NCBI GenBank assembly: GCA_963798655.1
Contig: CAWCUH010000012.1
Location: 186,001 to 250,000, forward strand
Length of the DNA: 64,000 bases
Source of the DNA: CAVSMC01 sp963798655
GTDB lineage: Bacteria; Pseudomonadota; Gammaproteobacteria; Burkholderiales; Casimicrobiaceae
Reading direction: 5' to 3'
A program made the position numbers and the translations under genes. Within the stretch, counting starts at the first letter, position 1. Each line of letters starts with the position of its first letter. Below, piece after piece: positions 25,999-32,908 of this stretch. Under the pieces are notes generated by a model. The model was not told where the DNA came from. It saw only the letters and a program-made list of their open reading frames with translations, and ran no database searches.

Positions 25999-26163
25999 TG
26001 TTTCGCTGTGTCGGTCGACAAGCGGTGCACCGGGTTGTGCCGCGCCCGCAACGAACGAGCGCCATTGTGCGCCTGCACCGACCGCGCGCAATACCCGAAT
26101 ATCGGCAGTATCATGACGCGATACCGAACGCCGCGTGGCGCGGCGCCTTGCGAGGATCGCACG

Positions 26164-26928
26164 ATGACCCGCCCCGCCCAGCTCGTCGACGCGCTCAAGC
26201 GGCTGACCAAAGCACGCGCGCTCACCTACGCGCAGCTTGCCCGGCGCGTCGGCCTGTCCGAAGCGAGCGTGAAGCGGCTCTTCTCGCGCGGGTCGTTCAC
26301 GCTCGCTCGCCTCGCGCAGTTCTGCGATGCGCTCGACGTCGACTTCTTCGAGCTCGCTCGGCTCGCCCGCGGACGTGAAAGCGAAACACGCGAGATGACC
26401 GAGGCGCAGGAGGCTGCGCTCGCGGGCGACCCGCGGCTCCTCGCCGTGTTCTATCTCGCGTTCAGCGGCTGGACGCAGGACGACATCGTCGCGCGATTCG
26501 AGGTGAGCGCGACGCAGTGCACCGGCATGCTCGCGAAGCTCGACCGGCTCGGCCTGATCGAGCTGATGGCAGGCAACCGGATCCGGCTGAAGGCGGCGCC
26601 GGCAACGCGGTTGCGCGCCGATGGGCCGATCCGCCGGCTGCACGGCAGGCGCGTCGTCGACGATTTCCTCGCGCCGCAGTTCGATCGTGCCGGCGGCTAT
26701 TTCGCGTTCGAGTTCCGCGACCTGTCGCGCGCGTCGGTCGAGATCGTCCGCCGCAAGCTCGAGCGGCTCGCCGAGGAGTTCCACGACCTGGCCGAGCTCG
26801 ACAGCCATTTGCGAGCGTCGGCGCGCGAGACGGTCGGGCTCGCGCTCGGCGTGCGGCCCTGGACGATTGCGAGCGCGCTCGGCCTCGAGCGGCGGCGCGC
26901 GCCGCCGCGTGCGTCGCCGCGACGATAG
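26164..26928 (+). CDS. XRE-like helix-turn-helix transcriptional regulator
   Basis: A 254-residue predicted regulator. Residues about 5-60 form a Cro/CI-type HTH (LTYAQLARRVGLSEASVKRLFSRGSFTLARLAQFCDAL). Residues about 95-150 form a second, winged-helix-like segment (SGWTQDDIVARFEVSATQCTGMLAKLDRLGLIEL). The remainder is helical and may sense a ligand or dimerise. GAGGA lies ten bases ahead of the ATG at 26164; an earlier ATG at 26113 is in frame but lacks one. It is read away from the MFS-PlsC fusion and 26 bases before thyA. It may control the fusion gene next door. Confidence 0.85.
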   Translation: MTRPAQLVDALKRLTKARALTYAQLARRVGLSEASVKRLFSRGSFTLARLAQFCDALDVDFFELARLARGRESETREMTEAQEAALAGDPRLLAVFYLAFSGWTQDDIVARFEVSATQCTGMLAKLDRLGLIELMAGNRIRLKAAPATRLRADGPIRRLHGRRVVDDFLAPQFDRAGGYFAFEFRDLSRASVEIVRRKLERLAEEFHDLAELDSHLRASARETVGLALGVRPWTIASALGLERRRAPPRASPRR

Positions 26929-26954
26929 AATAGCGAGCACTCCCGGAAGCTGCC

Positions 26955-27749
26955 ATGCGCCAATATCTCGAGCTGATGCGCCACGTGCGCGAGCGCGGTC
27001 ACCGCAAGGACGATCGCACCGGCACCGGCACGCTGTCGGTGTTCGGCTATCAGATGCGCTTCGACCTGCGCGAGGGCTTCCCGCTGGTGACGACGAAGAA
27101 GGTGCACACGAAGTCGATCATCCACGAGCTTCTGTGGTTCCTGCGCGGCGAGACCAATGCGCGCTCGCTGCAGCAGGCGGGCGTGACGATCTGGGACGAA
27201 TGGGCCGACACGAACGGCGAGCTCGGCCCCATCTACGGCCATCAGTGGCGAAGCTGGCCGACGTCCGACGGCGGCCACGTCGACCAGATCGCCGACGTCA
27301 TCGCGCAGATCCGGCGCAATCCGGACTCGCGGCGGCTGATCGTATCGGCGTGGAACGTCGGCGACATCCCGAAGATGAAGCTGCCGCCGTGCCATGCGTT
27401 CTTCCAGTTCTATGTCGCCGGCGGGCGGCTGTCGTGTCAGCTTTATCAGCGCAGCTGCGACATCTTCCTCGGCGTGCCGTTCAACATCGCCTCGTATGCG
27501 CTGCTCACGCACATGGTCGCGCAGCAATGCGATCTCGGCGTCGGCGATTTCGTCTGGACTGGCGGCGACTGCCACCTGTACGCGAATCACCTCGAGCAGG
27601 TCGACATACAGCTCGCGCGCACCCCGTACCCGCTGCCGCGGCTCGGCATGGCGCGCAAGCCGGCGTCGATCTTCGACTACCGTTTCGAGGATTTCGAGAT
27701 CGTCGACTACCAGTGCCACCCGCCGCTGCGCGCCCCCGTGGCGGTCTGA
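26955..27749 (+). CDS. thyA: Thymidylate synthase
   Basis: ThyA methylates dUMP to dTMP with methylene-tetrahydrofolate. The 264-residue length equals the E. coli enzyme. Motifs: MRQYLELMRHVRERGHRKDDRTGTGTLSVFG, the DEWADTNGELGPIYGHQWR block, catalytic Cys 146 in LPPCHAFFQFYV, the QRSCDIFLGVPFNIASYALL region and the folate-binding C-terminus RAPVAV. The product dihydrofolate would be recycled by folA about 4.4 kb downstream on the same strand; the two genes are often adjacent but here are split by a signalling operon and a small gene. Confidence 0.98.
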   Translation: MRQYLELMRHVRERGHRKDDRTGTGTLSVFGYQMRFDLREGFPLVTTKKVHTKSIIHELLWFLRGETNARSLQQAGVTIWDEWADTNGELGPIYGHQWRSWPTSDGGHVDQIADVIAQIRRNPDSRRLIVSAWNVGDIPKMKLPPCHAFFQFYVAGGRLSCQLYQRSCDIFLGVPFNIASYALLTHMVAQQCDLGVGDFVWTGGDCHLYANHLEQVDIQLARTPYPLPRLGMARKPASIFDYRFEDFEIVDYQCHPPLRAPVAV

Positions 27750-27765
27750 CCCGCGTCGCGGCCAT

Positions 27766-27802
27766 CCAAAAAAAGAAGCCCGCCGGGAGGAAGAGAGCGG
27801 GC
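27766..27802 (-). terminator. Rho-independent terminator on the minus strand
   Basis: Read on the minus strand, GCCCGC (27802-27797) pairs with GCGGGC (27783-27778) across a purine/pyrimidine loop and is followed by TTCTTTTTTT. It lies just past the 3' end of the small minus-strand open frame at 27871-28062 and implies transcription there. Confidence 0.75.
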
Positions 27803-27870
27803 AAGGGGGATTCGGCGGAGGTGGACGAGCCCTCCGAGGCTCGCCGGCGCACGCATGCGCCGGCCGCGCG

Positions 27871-28062
27871 CTACACGATGCTGCGAGCGGCGTTGATCCG
27901 CTCGGCCAGCGCGTCCAGCGCTTCCTGCTGCGACGGCGACAGCGGCTCGTCGTCGCTGGCGTCAGACGTCGACGACATATCGCGCGTCGTCTGGCCCAGC
28001 CAGTAGTAGGAAAAGTCGGGTGCGAAGGCTTCCATGGTTGCAGCTGCTCGTGTGCGGTTCAC
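27871..28062 (-). CDS. Small hypothetical protein
   Basis: A 63-residue acidic open frame starting at GTG 28062, or 54 residues from ATG 28035 (MEAFAPDFSYYWLGQTTRD). It has no recognised domain. The C-terminal half, PLSPSQQEALDALAERINA, is a likely amphipathic helix. Neither start has a clear ribosome binding site. Support for it being real comes from the terminator at 27766-27802, which fits a minus-strand transcript, and from the absence of any competing gene on the other strand. Confidence 0.5.
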   Translation of the reverse strand: MNRTRAAATMEAFAPDFSYYWLGQTTRDMSSTSDASDDEPLSPSQQEALDALAERINAARSIV

Positions 28063-28407
28063 GAGACACTAAGCAAGGCACATGCCAGACTCGCGTCGTC
28101 GCGCGGCGCGCGTACGGCATTGCCCGTTTTGCCTCTCACAACGCGTCGACACGAAGTTTCCGACGCGAGTGCGTTCTCGGGCGCACGTGTCGGCGACCGC
28201 CGACAACGTTCGACGATTACGCGCTAAACCTCTGTACGCGCGGCACAATCGATGTCGCTGCACCACGACAGCGTGCGAGGCGAACGGCCTTTTTTGCATT
28301 GCGGCATGGCCTGGCGCAGCCAGCGGTAGCGGCGCGCCGACGAACGGCGCCCGTTGTGCTTTCCGCCAGTGTGCAGCGACCGAATTACCGCGGTGTGACG
28401 CGGCTGC
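28063..28407. other. Intergenic region with no identified gene
   Basis: About 345 bases between the small minus-strand gene and the sigma-54 regulator's 3' end. Codon structure is not convincing in any frame. The part around 28150-28260 is less GC-rich than the flanks and may hold the promoter of the small gene. No repeat, RNA gene or terminator was identified. Confidence 0.5.
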
Positions 28408-29769
28408 CTAGCTGCTCTTGCCTTCCTTGAACATCGCCGGCTCGAGCCGGTGACGCTGCAGCAGCTTGTAGAACTCGGTCCGGTTGCGTTTCGCGAGCAG
28501 CGCCGCCTGGGTGACGTTTCCCCCGGTGATCTTGAGCAATCGAACGAGGTAATCGCGCTCGAACTGCTTGCGTGCATCCTCGAACGGCTGCAACGCGCTC
28601 GCGTCCTCTCTCAGCGCGCTTTGCACGAGCGACGCCGGGATCACCGTCGTCGTCGCGAGCGCGACCGACTGCTCGAGCAGGTTCAGAAGCTGGCGGACAT
28701 TGCCGGGCCAGGGGGCCGCAATCAGCAGCGCCATCGCGTCGGGCGCAAGCGAGGGCACCGGCCGCTTGTAGCGCTCGGCGAGCTTGCGCAGGAAATGCGT
28801 CGCGAGCAGCGGGATGTCCTCGCGACGGTCGGCGAGCGGCGGCAGCTTGAGCGACACGACGTTCAGCCGATAGTAGAGGTCCTCGCGGAAGTGCCCCGAC
28901 GCCTTCTGCTCGTCGAGATCGCGATGCGTGGCCGAAACGACGCGCACGTCGACGGGGATCGACTGCGTCGAGCCGACCGGCCGCACCTCGCCCTCCTGCA
29001 GCACGCGCAGCAGCTTCACCTGCAACGCAAGCGGCATGTCGCCGATCTCGTCGAGGAAGATCGTCCCGCCGTCGGCCGCCTGGAACAGCCCCTTGTGCGC
29101 CTGCACGGCGCCGCTGAACGCGCCGCGCGCATGGCCGAACAGCTCGGACTCGAGCAGCGGCTCCGGGATTGCGCCGCAATTGACGCCGACGAACGCGTGG
29201 TCGCGCCGCCGGCTCGCCCGGTGGATCGCGCGCGCGAGGAGCTCCTTGCCCGTGCCCGACTCGCCGTAGATCAGCACGCTTGCGTCGGAGTCGGCGACCA
29301 GTCTTGCCTGGCGAAGCAGGTCTTCCATCCGCGCGCTGCGCGTGATGAACCCGGCGCGCCATTCGCCGCCGGGCTCGGCCGCCGCGCCCGGCTGGTCGCC
29401 CGCGAGCTTCAACGCGGCGGCAACCTTGTGCAGCAGCTCCTGGCTGTCGAACGGCTTGGTGAGGAAACCGAATACGCCGCGCTGTGTAGCCGACACCGCG
29501 TCGGGGATCGTGCCGTGCGCCGTCAGTATCACGACGGGCAGCGCCGGATGCTGGCGGTGGATCGCCTCGAACAGCTGCAAGCCGTCGATGCCGGGCATCT
29601 TGAGATCGGTCACGACGACGCCGGGCCGCGCGACCGCCATCGCGGCGAGCGCCGTCTCGCCGCTGTCGGCGGTGCGTACCCGATAGCCGGCGGACGTGAG
29701 GCGCAGGCTGATCAGCTTCAGCAGGTCGGGGTCGTCGTCGACGAGCAGGACGTCGCCGGAAGTTGCCAT
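28408..29769 (-). CDS. Sigma-54-dependent response regulator (QseF/GlrR-like)
   Basis: A 453-residue NtrC-type regulator. Residues 1-120: receiver domain with acidic pocket VLLVDDDPD and phospho-acceptor Asp 55 (VVTDLKMPG). Residues about 145-375: AAA+ domain with Walker A GESGTGKE, Walker B GGTIFLDEIGDM, and the sigma-54 contact loop reading ELFGHARGAFSGA rather than the usual GAFTGA. C-terminus: Fis-type HTH (ITGGNVTQAALLAKRNRTEFYKLL). It should activate sigma-54 promoters when phosphorylated by the kinase encoded two genes upstream. The start ATG at 29769 opens MATSGDVLLVDDD. It is the last gene of a three-gene operon. Confidence 0.95.
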   Translation of the reverse strand: MATSGDVLLVDDDPDLLKLISLRLTSAGYRVRTADSGETALAAMAVARPGVVVTDLKMPGIDGLQLFEAIHRQHPALPVVILTAHGTIPDAVSATQRGVFGFLTKPFDSQELLHKVAAALKLAGDQPGAAAEPGGEWRAGFITRSARMEDLLRQARLVADSDASVLIYGESGTGKELLARAIHRASRRRDHAFVGVNCGAIPEPLLESELFGHARGAFSGAVQAHKGLFQAADGGTIFLDEIGDMPLALQVKLLRVLQEGEVRPVGSTQSIPVDVRVVSATHRDLDEQKASGHFREDLYYRLNVVSLKLPPLADRREDIPLLATHFLRKLAERYKRPVPSLAPDAMALLIAAPWPGNVRQLLNLLEQSVALATTTVIPASLVQSALREDASALQPFEDARKQFERDYLVRLLKITGGNVTQAALLAKRNRTEFYKLLQRHRLEPAMFKEGKSS

Positions 29770-29779
29770 CGCGCTTCTC

Positions 29780-30634
29780 CTAGTGGCCGGCGCTGCCGCC
29801 GCCGCCGCCGCCGCCGCCCCCGCCGCCGCTGCGGATGCGATCGCGCAGCAGGCTACGCTCCATTTCGCGCAGAGCCTCGAGCTTCTGCACGGCGACCTCG
29901 CCCTTGCGCTGCTCGTCGCGAACCGCGCGCACCCGCTCGGCAACCTGCAACTGCAGCACCGAGGCGAGCGCCTTCACGGCAACGCCGTTGGCCGCGTTAC
30001 CCTTCAGCACGTTGTCGAAAAGCTGCAGCGCACGCTGGTCGTCGGCGGGCGTGCGGGCGAGCGTGTACAGCACCGCGAGGCGTATCCGGTTGTGGTCGGT
30101 GCGCTGCCGTGACAGCGCAAGCGTTCCCGCAGCGATCTCGCGCCTGACGTCGTCGGCGCTGAGCAATGCGTATCGATTGAGGTCGGCGAGGAGCAGGTTC
30201 ATCTGCTGCTCGTCGGCCGACGGCTCGGGCACCGGCACCGGCGCGGGCGCTGGCGGCTCCGCGCTCGGCGCCGCCGGCGGCGTCACGACCGGCGCAACGA
30301 TGGTGACCGGCGGCGCGGCAGCCGGCGCGCTTGGCGGCGCGGCGATAGCCGGCGCGGGCGTCGGCGACGGCCCGACGATCTCCGGCGGCTCGACCGGCTC
30401 GATCGGCGGATACTCGACCATCGGCTGCGGCGGCGGTTCATTGACGAACACGTGCTCCTCTTCCTCGTCGGGCTGCGCCGGCGACGCCGTCGATGCCGGC
30501 GGCGTCGACGCGCACGCCGCCATCGCGGCGGCGAATCCGAGCGCCGCGATGCGCCCCGGCGTGCGGCGCGACCACTCGAGCGGCGCGATGGGCCGGCGCA
30601 CGCGCCGACGCGGCGTTTCGGCGCGCTCGCTCAT
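29780..30634 (-). CDS. Proline-rich putative lipoprotein (QseG position)
   Basis: A 284-residue protein between the kinase and the regulator, where qseG sits in enterics. A basic start of about 28 residues leads to a hydrophobic stretch ending AAAMAACAS, a plausible lipobox. Residues about 50-135 are Pro-, Glu- and Ala-rich and extended, enough to span part of the periplasm. Residues about 140-270 form a helical domain (MNLLLADLNRYALLSADDVRREIA, LRLAVLYTL-like). The C-terminus is a run of 11 glycines followed by SAGH, coded by a GCC microsatellite on the + strand. Its ATG overlaps the kinase stop (ATGA), so the genes are coupled. It probably links the sensor to the outer membrane. Confidence 0.82.
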   Translation of the reverse strand: MSERAETPRRRVRRPIAPLEWSRRTPGRIAALGFAAAMAACASTPPASTASPAQPDEEEEHVFVNEPPPQPMVEYPPIEPVEPPEIVGPSPTPAPAIAAPPSAPAAAPPVTIVAPVVTPPAAPSAEPPAPAPVPVPEPSADEQQMNLLLADLNRYALLSADDVRREIAAGTLALSRQRTDHNRIRLAVLYTLARTPADDQRALQLFDNVLKGNAANGVAVKALASVLQLQVAERVRAVRDEQRKGEVAVQKLEALREMERSLLRDRIRSGGGGGGGGGGGSAGH

Positions 30635-32118
30635 CGGGCCCCGGTCATCGTCATCGGCGCACGCGTAACCGATGTCCCGGCACCGGCCGCATCGGGTTGC
30701 GCGAGCGGAAGCAGCAGCCGGAAGCGTGCGCCGCGCCTGCCGTCGGCGCGATCGGCAACCTCGATGCGCCCGCCATGCGCGAGCGCGTACTCGCGTGCGA
30801 TCGCGAGTCCAAGTCCCGATCCCTTCACGCGGCCCTCGACCGGCGCATGCCCCTGGTAGAACGACTCGAAGATGCGCTCGCGCTCGGACGGATCGACACC
30901 GTGGCCTTCGTCGATCACTTCCAGCACGGCGAAACCGCCTTCGACGCGAACGTCGAGATCGATCACGCCGGAGCGCGGCGAATACTTGATCGCGTTGCCG
31001 ACGAGATTGTCGACGATCGTGCGAATGCGCTCGCCGTCGGCGATCACGAGCGCGGGCCGAAGCTTCGCCTCGAACGCGATCATCCGCGCGAGCGCGGCGA
31101 GCTTGTGCTCCTTGACGACACGGCGCACGACGTCGGACAGCAGCACCGGGCCGAGCGTTGCCGGCTCGATCGCGCGCGTCTGGTGATACGTGAGCAGGTC
31201 CTCGATCAGCTTCTGCAGCGACAGCGTGTTCTCGCGTACGATGCGCACGATCTCCTGTTGCTCGGGCGACAGGTCGCCGCCGACGCGGTCGCGCAGCAGC
31301 TCCGCGCCTTCGCGCACCGCGGTGAGCGGTGTCTTCAGCTCGTGCGACACGTGGCGCAGGAACCGGTTTTGCTGCTGCTCGAGCTCCGAGAGCCGCGAGC
31401 GCAGCCACTCGAGGCGCTGCCCGAGATAGCGCAGATCCTGCGGACCGTTGACCTCGATTGCGTGGGTGAAGTCAGCCGTGCCCATCTGCCGGATGGCCTG
31501 ATCGAGCTGGCGGATCGGGCGAGCGATCAGCACGGCAAACCACACGGCGAGCGCGATCGCAATGGCGGCGGCCGTAAACGCGAGATACACGTATTTCTCG
31601 CGGCCCTGCGCGGCGGTAGCCTGCAGCTCCTCGATCGCGCGATCGGTCAATCGGTTCGACGCGAGCTGCATCGCCTGCGCGCCGTCCACCAGCTTCGCAT
31701 AGCCATCGGCGAGCTGCTGCTGCGAGTCGGTCGCGCGCGGGCTCTTCAGGCGCTCGTAGAGCTTCGTCTCGGTTTCGCCGAGCGTCGCGAGCGCTGCGAT
31801 CGGCGCGCGCTCGAGCGGAAGCGCCGCAAGCGTGCGCGCGGTGCCGGCGAACTCGCTTCGCACGCGCGCGTAGTCGTCGAGCAGCGCGGCGTCCTCGAGG
31901 ATCAGGTACTGGCGCACGATGCGCTCGAGCGTGGCCGCCTGCTCGGAGAGTTGGCGCGCGGCGCGGCTCGCCTGCGCCGCTTCCTGCACAGCCTGCTGGC
32001 CCTGCGTCTGCAGCCGGTCGAGCGAGAAGATCAACTCGACCAGCGCGTAGACGAGAGGCAAGCTCACCAGCAGAAAGCCGAGCAGGATGAACTTGAGGAA
32101 TGAGCGCGGGTAATACAC
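30631..32118 (-). CDS. Sensor histidine kinase (QseE/GlrK-like)
   Basis: A 495-residue membrane kinase. Membrane segments lie at about 8-30 and 177-198 and flank a helical periplasmic sensor of about 145 residues rich in Gln, Ala and Arg. Then come a HAMP linker (ARPIRQLDQAIRQMG), a dimerisation helix with phospho-acceptor His 259 (FLRHVSHELKTPLTAVREG), and a catalytic domain with NLVGNAIKYSP (N box), DEGHGVDPSE (G1) and GSGLGLAIARE (G2). All catalytic boxes are intact. It heads the operon with the lipoprotein and response regulator and is divergent from folA, 34 bases away. Confidence 0.95.
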   Translation of the reverse strand: MYYPRSFLKFILLGFLLVSLPLVYALVELIFSLDRLQTQGQQAVQEAAQASRAARQLSEQAATLERIVRQYLILEDAALLDDYARVRSEFAGTARTLAALPLERAPIAALATLGETETKLYERLKSPRATDSQQQLADGYAKLVDGAQAMQLASNRLTDRAIEELQATAAQGREKYVYLAFTAAAIAIALAVWFAVLIARPIRQLDQAIRQMGTADFTHAIEVNGPQDLRYLGQRLEWLRSRLSELEQQQNRFLRHVSHELKTPLTAVREGAELLRDRVGGDLSPEQQEIVRIVRENTLSLQKLIEDLLTYHQTRAIEPATLGPVLLSDVVRRVVKEHKLAALARMIAFEAKLRPALVIADGERIRTIVDNLVGNAIKYSPRSGVIDLDVRVEGGFAVLEVIDEGHGVDPSERERIFESFYQGHAPVEGRVKGSGLGLAIAREYALAHGGRIEVADRADGRRGARFRLLLPLAQPDAAGAGTSVTRAPMTMTGAR

Positions 32119-32134
32119 GCAATGGGCGGGCCGC

Positions 32135-32140
32135 TATAAT
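32135..32140 (+). promoter_or_regulatory. Perfect -10 hexamer before folA
   Basis: TATAAT lies 12 bases before the folA ATG at 32153, so a transcript from it would start only a few bases ahead of the ATG and be nearly leaderless. No good -35 is present at the matching spacing. Alternatively the true folA start is further downstream. Confidence 0.5.
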
Positions 32141-32152
32141 CCGCGGCGAATT

Positions 32153-32704
32153 ATGACACCCCTGCGGCGCGCCGCTTCGAAATTGCACGACCAACCCCCT
32201 CGGAACGACACGCGACGACGCCTCGCGCTCGTCGCCGCGATTGCGGCGAACGGCGTGATCGGCGCCCGCAATCAGCTTCCATGGCGGCTGCCGGAAGACC
32301 TGCGTCGTTTCCGCGCGCTCACGATCGGACATGCGGTGATCATGGGACGGCGCACGTGGCAGTCGATCGGCCGCCCGTTGCCGGAGCGACAGAACATCGT
32401 CGTGACGCGCCAGCGCGCGTTCGTCGCCGAGGGGGCCCAGACGGCGGCGTCGCTCGACGAGGCGCTCGAGCGGGTCGACGTGCCGGATCCCGCGTTCGTC
32501 ATCGGCGGCAGCGAGTTGTTCCGCGACGCACTGCCGAGCGCCGACACGCTGCACATCACCGAGATCGCCCGCGCGTTCGACGGCGACGTCACCTTCCCGC
32601 CGTTCGATCGCGCCCGGTGGCGCGAGGTCGCGCGAGAACCGGGCCGCTCCGGCGGGCCGGATGCGTTCGACTATGCGTTCGTCACGTACGAGCGCGCGAG
32701 CTGA
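32153..32704 (+). CDS. folA: Dihydrofolate reductase
   Basis: FolA reduces dihydrofolate with NADPH, regenerating the cofactor that ThyA consumes. The 183-residue frame has the family core: LALVAAIAANGVIGARNQLPWRLPEDLRRF (substrate/cofactor cleft), VIMGRRTWQSIG, PERQNIVVTR and FVIGGSELFRDALP. About 22 residues precede the normal first strand, so the ATG at 32153 may be upstream of the true start, although no ATG or GTG occurs in between; the TATAAT at 32135 would make the ATG nearly leaderless. Divergent from the kinase operon. Confidence 0.96.
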   Translation: MTPLRRAASKLHDQPPRNDTRRRLALVAAIAANGVIGARNQLPWRLPEDLRRFRALTIGHAVIMGRRTWQSIGRPLPERQNIVVTRQRAFVAEGAQTAASLDEALERVDVPDPAFVIGGSELFRDALPSADTLHITEIARAFDGDVTFPPFDRARWREVAREPGRSGGPDAFDYAFVTYERAS

Positions 32705-32708
32705 CACC

Positions 32709-32888
32709 GAGCAACGGAGAGCGAAAGCAGAGCGAGGCGTCGACGCACGTCACCACCGCTGGGCGCAGGCGATGACGCTGATCCAGATCTCGATCGCGCT
32801 GTCCGCCATTTCGCTGCTCACGCGCAAGCACGTGCTGCTCGCCGCGCCTTGCGCCGCCGCCGCGGCGGACCGTATGATGATGTCATAA
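32709..32888 (+). pseudogene. Remnant resembling the C-terminus of a DUF4337 membrane protein
   Basis: In the frame that starts at 32709 the sequence reads HHRWAQAMTLIQISIALSAI followed by SLLTRKHVLLAAP. This is very like the final membrane helix region of DUF4337 proteins, which have a helical tail, an AQA-x-TLxQIxIAL segment and LLTRRR. The rest of the family's roughly 180 residues is absent, and the upstream sequence runs directly into the folA stop. No start or ribosome binding site is convincing. It is probably a decayed gene end, possibly trimmed when the accessory block to the right arrived. The family match is from memory of the motif. Confidence 0.42.
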
Positions 32889-32908
32889 GGCAACCGGAGC
32901 TCGTGACG

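Noticed and set aside
26108..26124. GTATC-n7-GATAC inverted repeat between the MFS-PlsC fusion and the HTH gene as an operator
   Set aside because: Five-base arms are too short to be convincing and the flanking bases do not extend the symmetry.
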